Origin: a virus
Virus record (IMG/VR): IMGVR_UViG_3300024520_000416
Coordinates: 1 to 27,072 of that record
Length of the DNA: 27,072 nt
Direction: 5' to 3' (one strand)
A program made the translations under genes and the position numbers. The notes beneath the pieces are model-generated. The model was given only the letters and a program-made list of their open reading frames with translations, did no database searches and had not been told where the DNA came from. Shown piece after piece: positions 23,263 to 27,072 of the stretch (positions are counted from its first letter, which is position 1; every line of letters starts with the position of its first letter).

Positions 23263-23451
23263 TCATACGATGCCACCACCCGCTAGCTGCGGCTGTGGAC
23301 TAGACAGCACAGAGCGCGTTGGAGTGTTCAGAATCGAATCCTGCCTACTCGTGCCGCGTAGCTTCCGCTGCCGCCGCTGCTCTTCCCTCACTTCCTCATC
23401 GCTGCGTTCAGGAATCTCGGGGAACTTAGGAGCAGAAAACAAAGAAGCCAT
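23263..23451 (-). CDS. Small hypothetical protein following TerL
   Basis: A 62-residue protein, Pro- and Arg/Glu-rich. MASLFSAPKFPEIP is followed by a charged helix (EEVREEQRRQRKLRG) and a TRSVLSSPQPQLAGGGIV end. This short FSAPKxP-type start with a charged helix recurs in phage proteins located after TerL. It abuts the TerL stop (TAA then ATG), and its function is unknown. Confidence 0.55.
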   Translation of the reverse strand: MASLFSAPKFPEIPERSDEEVREEQRRQRKLRGTSRQDSILNTPTRSVLSSPQPQLAGGGIV

Positions 23452-25716
23452 TTAGACAACTCCTTGCGAGAGCGGGTCATAGTCGAGACCAGTCATGCGC
23501 GGAAACTTGTTCATAGGCTCCGCAGTGCGAGCCATGCGCTTAGCCATCACGCACATGCGGGTAGCTGACATGAGGTCGTCGTCCTCTTTCACAACTCGCC
23601 CGTCTTTACGGTGATATGCGTCGAACTCGTTGAACCATGCCTCTAGATGGTGGAACACTTTGAGCCGACCCGAGTTCATGCGCTCGAGCATCTCCATGAG
23701 TCCAGCCTCGAAGCCATGCCCGCCATCGTCAAACGTCGCATGTTCCCGCAGCATCCGAACACCCTGCCGCCGATACAACTCCGCTTCGGTCTGCTGGCTA
23801 TCACGGTCGCCGATACGGTTCCCGTCGTGCGGCCACGCCCAAGGCATCCCCTTGTTCCACTCGCGGATTTCAACGGACATCTGTGAGGGTGTCTGCTCGC
23901 GTGCTCGGTACGCGTGAGTCACATAGATGCAATCGCTATCCCTATCCCACGCTGTAGCCACGCAGCCCGTAGGGTGGTCCCATCCGAAGTCGATACCGCC
24001 GAGCAAAGGCCAATGGTCGGGGATCTCGAACGGCTTCACCGATACAGACTCGATCGTAACGGGGAAGACGCGACCACTACCGCGCATCGGGATGCCGCGC
24101 ATCCGCGCCTCGCGTTCATGCGGAGGATAGGACGCGAGGATTGTTTCCTTCTCGTTCTCGGTGTAGTGCCCGACATCATCGAGCGTCATCATCGTGAGGG
24201 AACGGTCCATCGTCGTCGGATGCGGATAGAACATCTTGACCGTCTTGGTCATGCCGAGGAGCGGCGTCAGGGTCATGAGCATGATCCCGTTACGCGCATT
24301 CAGCCGAGTGAGCCCCTCGGTGTAGTGCTTCGCCGGTGGTTCCTCATCGCACCATATACCGTTGAGAGACTCACCTGCCCATCGGTCGAGCTGCTGCTCG
24401 TACGACTTGAAGCCGATATAGGACTCCCCGCCGGACTTGTGCTTGATGAACACCTGCGCGACGGCATTCGCAATCGTGCGAGCCATCTTGATCTCACTTA
24501 TCGCGTTCTTCGGGATTGCTCCGGTTCCGTAGTTGGTCCCCTCACCAAGTAGAAGCCTCTGCACGGTATCGCGAGTTCCCTCAGCGGATGTGCCGGCAAC
24601 CCAGAAGCGGACGGGTCCGTCAAACCGCCGACCTTCCCACCAGTCTGGGTAGCGGCCGGTACAATGGAAGGCGACTTCCATTGCGGCGGAGTACGTGTTG
24701 TGATGCACGAGCCCGGCAAGCACGTAGTTATGCGGACCGGGAACTGTGAAGTCGTATACATCATGGACGCCGATTGGCTTTATGTGTACAATCTTATTTC
24801 CGCTAACCGAGAGAGGGGAGAGACATGCCTGCGAAGATTCACTTGAACGAGACTGACCTGCGTCATGCGATCGAAGTTGAGAAGCTGACGCAATCGGCGG
24901 CCGCCAAGCTGTTCGGCTGCTCTGAGGATACGGTGCGCCATCGGTGCAAGGAGTTGGGGGTGCAAACGCAAAGGACCGGGCCGCGCTCTGGATCTGGTCA
25001 CCCAAATTGGAAAGGAGGTCGGAACACTGACCCCAAAGGCTATGTTTGGATCTACGCGCCTGACCATCCGAATTGCACGATTCACGGAGGGCGCGTCGCT
25101 GAGCACCGGCTTGTGATGGAAGGGGTTCTCGGTCGCCTGCTGGACCGGAGGGAAGTAGTTCACCACAAAGACGGCGACCCAGGGAATAACGATCCCGAGA
25201 ATCTGCAAGTGTTCCGAACGAACGGTGAACACTTGAAGCATGAGCTGACTGGAAATCACGCTCATCGGTACACTCCTGAAGTTCGGGCGAAAATTTCAAA
25301 AGCTCTTCAAAGAGCACATAGCCTTCGGAAGTCAAAATCCGGTGACGGTCAGCACACTCGAACCACCGCCCGTCACTCATCGTGACCCGGTAGCACTCAG
25401 CCGGATCGTCCTTCTTGAACACGGGGCCGGCCATCGCCTTGATGACTTCGCCATCCTTGTACGCGTAGACCTCGAACTGCTCGCCAGACTCGAATAGCTC
25501 CCCTATCGTCTTCCTGCTACCATCGGGCAAATCGATAAAAGTGTTTAAAGTCGCGCACTTACCGGATTGATTGCCAGCGAGTAGAAGCCTCTCACGCTTC
25601 GTTGCCCCGAGGTTGTGGAATTCCTTCTGTTTCGCATACGGCTCATAGGACAGCATCTTGTTCTGCGTGAGTGCTTTCAGGATGCGTGCTGTCTTTTTGA
25701 TCTGGTTTGTACTCAT
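23452..25716 (-). CDS. TerL, terminase large subunit, interrupted by an in-frame intein
   Basis: A 754-codon gene whose product is a 467-residue packaging ATPase/nuclease once the intein (residues 54-340) is removed. The Walker A is split: AGNQSGK ends at residue 53 and the following T is residue 341. Walker B is IWCDEEP (D457-E458-E459), the coupling motif is MTLTP (481-485), and nuclease acidic residues are D576 in GIDFGWDHP and D712-D714 in DDDLMSATR. TerL pumps DNA through the portal and cuts it. It overlaps TerS by 4 nt (ATGA) and abuts the next small gene. Because the P-loop is broken, packaging should depend on protein splicing. The antisense HNH gene lies wholly inside the intein. Confidence 0.9.
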   Translation of the reverse strand: MSTNQIKKTARILKALTQNKMLSYEPYAKQKEFHNLGATKRERLLLAGNQSGKCATLNTFIDLPDGSRKTIGELFESGEQFEVYAYKDGEVIKAMAGPVFKKDDPAECYRVTMSDGRWFECADRHRILTSEGYVLFEELLKFSPELQECTDERDFQSAHASSVHRSFGTLADSRDRYSLGRRLCGELLPSGPAGDREPLPSQAGAQRRALRESCNSDGQARRSKHSLWGQCSDLLSNLGDQIQSAARSFAFAPPTPCTDGAPYPQSSRTAWRPPIASASQLRSHDAGQSRSSESSQACLSPLSVSGNKIVHIKPIGVHDVYDFTVPGPHNYVLAGLVHHNTYSAAMEVAFHCTGRYPDWWEGRRFDGPVRFWVAGTSAEGTRDTVQRLLLGEGTNYGTGAIPKNAISEIKMARTIANAVAQVFIKHKSGGESYIGFKSYEQQLDRWAGESLNGIWCDEEPPAKHYTEGLTRLNARNGIMLMTLTPLLGMTKTVKMFYPHPTTMDRSLTMMTLDDVGHYTENEKETILASYPPHEREARMRGIPMRGSGRVFPVTIESVSVKPFEIPDHWPLLGGIDFGWDHPTGCVATAWDRDSDCIYVTHAYRAREQTPSQMSVEIREWNKGMPWAWPHDGNRIGDRDSQQTEAELYRRQGVRMLREHATFDDGGHGFEAGLMEMLERMNSGRLKVFHHLEAWFNEFDAYHRKDGRVVKEDDDLMSATRMCVMAKRMARTAEPMNKFPRMTGLDYDPLSQGVV
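24764..24822 (+). promoter_or_regulatory. Candidate promoter and ribosome binding site for the antisense HNH gene
   Basis: TGGACG (24764-24769, 4 of 6 to TTGACA) and TACAAT (24787-24792, 5 of 6 to TATAAT) are separated by exactly 17 bp and point toward the HNH gene. GAGAGGGGAGAG at 24811-24822 is a strong Shine-Dalgarno. On the other strand the same bases encode the intein's block F region. Without mapped transcripts this is a sequence-based guess. Confidence 0.45.
24825..25385 (+). CDS. HNH homing endonuclease encoded antisense inside the TerL intein
   Basis: A 186-residue protein opposite to the terminase. An N-terminal helix-turn-helix-like segment (about 19-46, TQSAAAKLFGCSEDTVRHRC) is followed by NWKGGRNTDPKGYVWIY and an HNH core: AEHRLVME (92-99), H113-H114-K-D-G-D, N121-N122-D-P-E-N126-L, and E135-H136. 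A C-terminal YTPEVRAKISKALQRAH (149-165) matches the NUMOD3 DNA-binding motif common in homing nucleases. GAGAGGGGAGAG sits 2 nt before ATG 24825. Its end lies opposite the intein's block B region. It presumably cuts the intein-free TerL P-loop allele to drive homing. First codon positions of the two genes face each other, and the wobble base of each faces the second base of the other. Confidence 0.9.
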   Translation: MPAKIHLNETDLRHAIEVEKLTQSAAAKLFGCSEDTVRHRCKELGVQTQRTGPRSGSGHPNWKGGRNTDPKGYVWIYAPDHPNCTIHGGRVAEHRLVMEGVLGRLLDRREVVHHKDGDPGNNDPENLQVFRTNGEHLKHELTGNHAHRYTPEVRAKISKALQRAHSLRKSKSGDGQHTRTTARHSS

Positions 25717-26336
25717 TGCAGAATCGGCCCCGCGTCCGGCGTCTCGTCCTCATCCGGTTCCTCATCCGATTCGGTCACTAGGGACTCGGTGAACTTCTTG
25801 CGCATGTTCGGGTCGAGGCTGTCGAGCAGTCCGCGCAAGAAGACTTGGATGTCATCGGGGCTCATGCCGTCAATATCCGCGTCGAAGTTCTCATCGTTGC
25901 CGGCTTCAAGGAACGTGCCGCTAGCGCGTCCGAGCAGCTCCAAAGACTTGTTGCAGGCGGCGAAGTCACGCTTGGTCACATCGACTTCGACTTCTACGCC
26001 GTCCTCGCCCTTCTCGTAGGTACGGGCGGGGCGATTGTCTCGGCCGATCACCGCGTTGCCCTTCTTGGCGGCGCGCAGGTTCTCGCGGATGCCCTCGACT
26101 ACTTCGTCTCGAGACACAGCGCCGGCTGTAACAGCCTGATCCTCAATCCGCTTGCGTAGGAAGTCGATGCGCTCGTTCACGCCGGGGCGGTTCTTTACTT
26201 GATACGGCCCTCGACGGTGACAACCGTCATAGCCTGCGGCGACATGCGCGTCTTTCAGGGATTGCCCCTGAGCGACAGCCAACGCAAAGCGCTCGTGCTT
26301 CAGCACCTTCAGCGGGTCTTCACCTGGAATCGGCAT
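25713..26336 (-). CDS. Terminase small subunit
   Basis: A 207-residue protein ending 4 nt into the TerL start (ATGA). The N-terminus has a helix-turn-helix-like DNA-binding motif typical of TerS (KHERFALAVAQGQSLKDAHVAAGYDG). The central region is charged and helical, and the C-terminus is very acidic (TESDEEPDEDETPDAG), as in TerS proteins that engage TerL. It recognises the packaging site and regulates TerL. The HTH is a typical, not diagnostic, match, but the position is decisive. Confidence 0.8.
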   Translation of the reverse strand: MPIPGEDPLKVLKHERFALAVAQGQSLKDAHVAAGYDGCHRRGPYQVKNRPGVNERIDFLRKRIEDQAVTAGAVSRDEVVEGIRENLRAAKKGNAVIGRDNRPARTYEKGEDGVEVEVDVTKRDFAACNKSLELLGRASGTFLEAGNDENFDADIDGMSPDDIQVFLRGLLDSLDPNMRKKFTESLVTESDEEPDEDETPDAGPILQ

Positions 26337-26353
26337 CGCTACCCCCAGACGAT

Positions 26354-26914
26354 TTAGCTAACAGCAGCACTCAGCGGTGATGCGACAGTGCCGGATGCGT
26401 TCGTGTGTCCAGAGATGACCCACGCGCCGGCTGCGCCATCCACGAATCGAATCGTATCGCCGACAATCCCGCCCTTCGTGGTGCCGTTGAGCGTCACCGT
26501 GTCGAAGTTGTCCGCCGCGAGGCAGGGCATAGAAATCAGAGTGTCGGAGGTATCAACGTCGGTCTGGAACAGGGTGCCTGCGAATTCGTCGGTAGCGTTC
26601 ACCACCTGAATGACAGTCCCGTTCGTGTTCACTTCGCCGATAATGAACTCGTATACATCGCCAGTGCCGCCCGCTGCGGGCAGTGTGTAGGTAGCGGCGG
26701 CGGTGCCGGTCACGTAGAGCAGCCGGCCGGCGTGCTCAGCGGCGGTGATTGCATCGGTAGCGGTGAGCGAGATGACGCCCGTAGCGTTCTCTTTACTCCA
26801 GCTCCCCGTAGAGGTGTCGAAGAAAACCGACCAATCCCCGGTTGCTGCCGTGGTTGTCGCCGTTGGAATCTCGGTGATGTCCATGTACGCCAGCGCTCGT
26901 CCGTCGTTTGCCAT
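26354..26914 (-). CDS. Beta-rich structural protein, head decoration candidate
   Basis: A 186-residue protein from ATG 26914 with GGGGG upstream. A longer open frame starts at 26971 inside the operator region and is rejected. It is Thr/Gly/Ala-rich and beta-stranded (TGDWSVFFDTSTGSWSKENA at the start; AAATYTLPAAGGTGDVYEFI in the middle). The C-terminal block with GGIVGDTIRFVDGAAGAWVI and ASGTVASPLSAA resembles a module seen in marine phage head decoration or spike-like proteins. It is the first gene of the late operon, before TerS. A role on the head surface is inferred. Confidence 0.65.
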   Translation of the reverse strand: MANDGRALAYMDITEIPTATTTAATGDWSVFFDTSTGSWSKENATGVISLTATDAITAAEHAGRLLYVTGTAAATYTLPAAGGTGDVYEFIIGEVNTNGTVIQVVNATDEFAGTLFQTDVDTSDTLISMPCLAADNFDTVTLNGTTKGGIVGDTIRFVDGAAGAWVISGHTNASGTVASPLSAAVS

Positions 26915-26955
26915 TGAAGCCCCCGTAGAGAGAAAAGTACACCGCCGGTATACTC

Positions 26956-26989
26956 TTAGACCGTGGTCCATTCTTAGACCGCCGTCTAA
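26956..26989. repeat. Tandem pair of operator-like inverted repeats
   Basis: A perfect palindrome TTAGAC-CGCC-GTCTAA lies at 26974-26989. A second, degenerate copy (TTAGAC-CGTG-GTCCAT) lies at 26956-26971, 18 bp away centre to centre, about two DNA turns. It lies at and just downstream of the candidate late promoter's -10, where binding of a dimeric regulator on one face of the helix would block transcription. Confidence 0.6.
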
Positions 26990-26992
26990 TCA

Positions 26993-27006
26993 TGGAGTAC
27001 ACTCCA
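26993..27006. repeat. Inverted repeat in the late promoter spacer
   Basis: TGGAGT-AC-ACTCCA is a perfect 6+2+6 inverted repeat. It sits within the -35/-10 spacer of the candidate minus-strand promoter, so a protein bound here would directly affect polymerase. It is a different sequence from the neighbouring tandem dyads, suggesting a second regulator. Confidence 0.5.
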
Positions 27007-27065
27007 CCGAAACGTCAAGCGGAATTGTGCATTTTGTGTAAAAACGCTGGCTGACAGGTGGGAAA

Positions 27066-27072
27066 ATGAGCG
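27066..27072 (+). CDS. Start of a divergent gene (partial, runs off the window)
   Basis: ATG AGC begins at 27066, with AGGTGG about 5 nt upstream. Only two codons are visible, so nothing can be said about the product. Its divergent orientation to the late operon makes an early regulator a natural guess. Confidence 0.35.

Larger units (their letters stand above)
24697..25557 (-). mobile_element. Intein in TerL, 287 aa, inserted in Walker A
   Basis: The element starts at Cys54 (block A, CATLNTFIDLPDGS) and ends VHHN340, with Thr341 as the +1 nucleophile. Block B is DGRWFECADRHRIL: the His is present, but the TxxH threonine is Ala. Block F is VHDVYDFTVPGPHNYVLAG, with the conserved Asp and His. 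All splicing residues otherwise look intact, so it is probably active. Residues about 141-300 have no LAGLIDADG or sense-strand HNH signature and read as a Ser/Arg/Pro-rich low-information stretch, because this DNA is the complement of an HNH endonuclease gene. It is therefore a splicing domain whose homing enzyme sits on the other strand. The strand-symmetric open frame argues for simultaneous selection for a continuous intein and a functional nuclease. Confidence 0.9.
26915..27065. promoter_or_regulatory. Divergent regulatory region between late (-) operon and a divergent (+) gene
   Basis: About 150 nt without a gene. A candidate late promoter on the minus strand has TTGACG (27018-27013) and CATGAT (26994-26989) 18 bp apart, reading leftward into the decoration/TerS genes. 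Dense inverted repeats (separate entries) overlap and flank it. Toward the right the sequence is A/T-richer (27021-27047) and leads to a likely start at 27066. The layout is that of an early/late switch region. Confidence 0.5.

Noticed and set aside
23914-24552. 212-codon plus-strand open frame opposite TerL
   Set aside because: It overlies the conserved TerL ATPase and nuclease domains in antisense, is Arg/His-rich and shows no domain.
24697-25557. Group I intron or simple gene insertion as an explanation for the TerL interruption
   Set aside because: The terL reading frame is continuous, begins with Cys and ends with HHN before Thr, and has blocks A, B and F. These are intein features, and an intron would not keep the frame open with those residues.
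1-27072. tRNA genes, CRISPR arrays, IS elements, integrase, RNA polymerase or endolysin
   Set aside because: No cloverleaf-type sequence, regular spacer array, transposase, integrase, single-subunit polymerase motif or muramidase/amidase signature was recognised in any frame by eye.

Overview
The window is the left-and-middle part of a GC-rich, podovirus-type (short-tailed, T7-like layout) dsDNA phage genome, probably an environmental phage of a Gram-negative host. The basis is a complete head-to-tail morphogenesis operon with a T7-like order: TerS, TerL, portal, scaffold, capsid, tail tubes A and B, gp13/14-like and large internal virion proteins, tail fibre. A lipoprotein and a spanin-like protein point to an outer membrane. 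No integrase, tRNA, CRISPR array or ribosomal RNA is visible. A bacterium rich in sulfatases (for example a planctomycete or verrucomicrobial relative) is possible but is only inference.

Layout. Positions 1-2483, + strand: the end of an early operon. It holds the Gly-rich C-terminal tail of an upstream gene, a RecB/RecE-type PD-(D/E)XK nuclease, a Sak4/AAA_24-like P-loop ATPase and two small genes, all translationally coupled. Positions 2444-26914, - strand: one almost gap-free late operon read leftward, starting from a repeat-rich regulatory region at about 26950-27020. Many junctions are ATGA or TAATG overlaps. From its promoter end it encodes a beta-rich structural protein, TerS, TerL (split by an intein), two small proteins, portal, three small proteins, scaffold, major capsid, an unknown protein, tail tube A, tail tube B (nozzle), gp13-like, gp14-like and two large ejection proteins, and a short tail-fibre adaptor. 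It then carries three consecutive proteins with Sec signal peptides, the third a full-length sulfatase, followed by small membrane/lysis candidates, an HExxH protein and a lipoprotein. The last 7 bases appear to start a divergent + strand gene.

The standout is the terminase locus. TerL carries an intein inserted exactly between the Lys and Thr of its Walker A P-loop. In place of an in-frame endonuclease, the intein carries a complete HNH/NUMOD3-type homing endonuclease gene on the opposite strand, with its own ribosome binding site and a plausible promoter. The intein frame stays open through the antisense gene. This gives a nested, dual-strand-coded mobile element inside an essential packaging gene. 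The second notable block is the phage-borne secretome module (134 aa, 542 aa, sulfatase), which suggests proteins exported to the host envelope or surroundings rather than ordinary virion parts.
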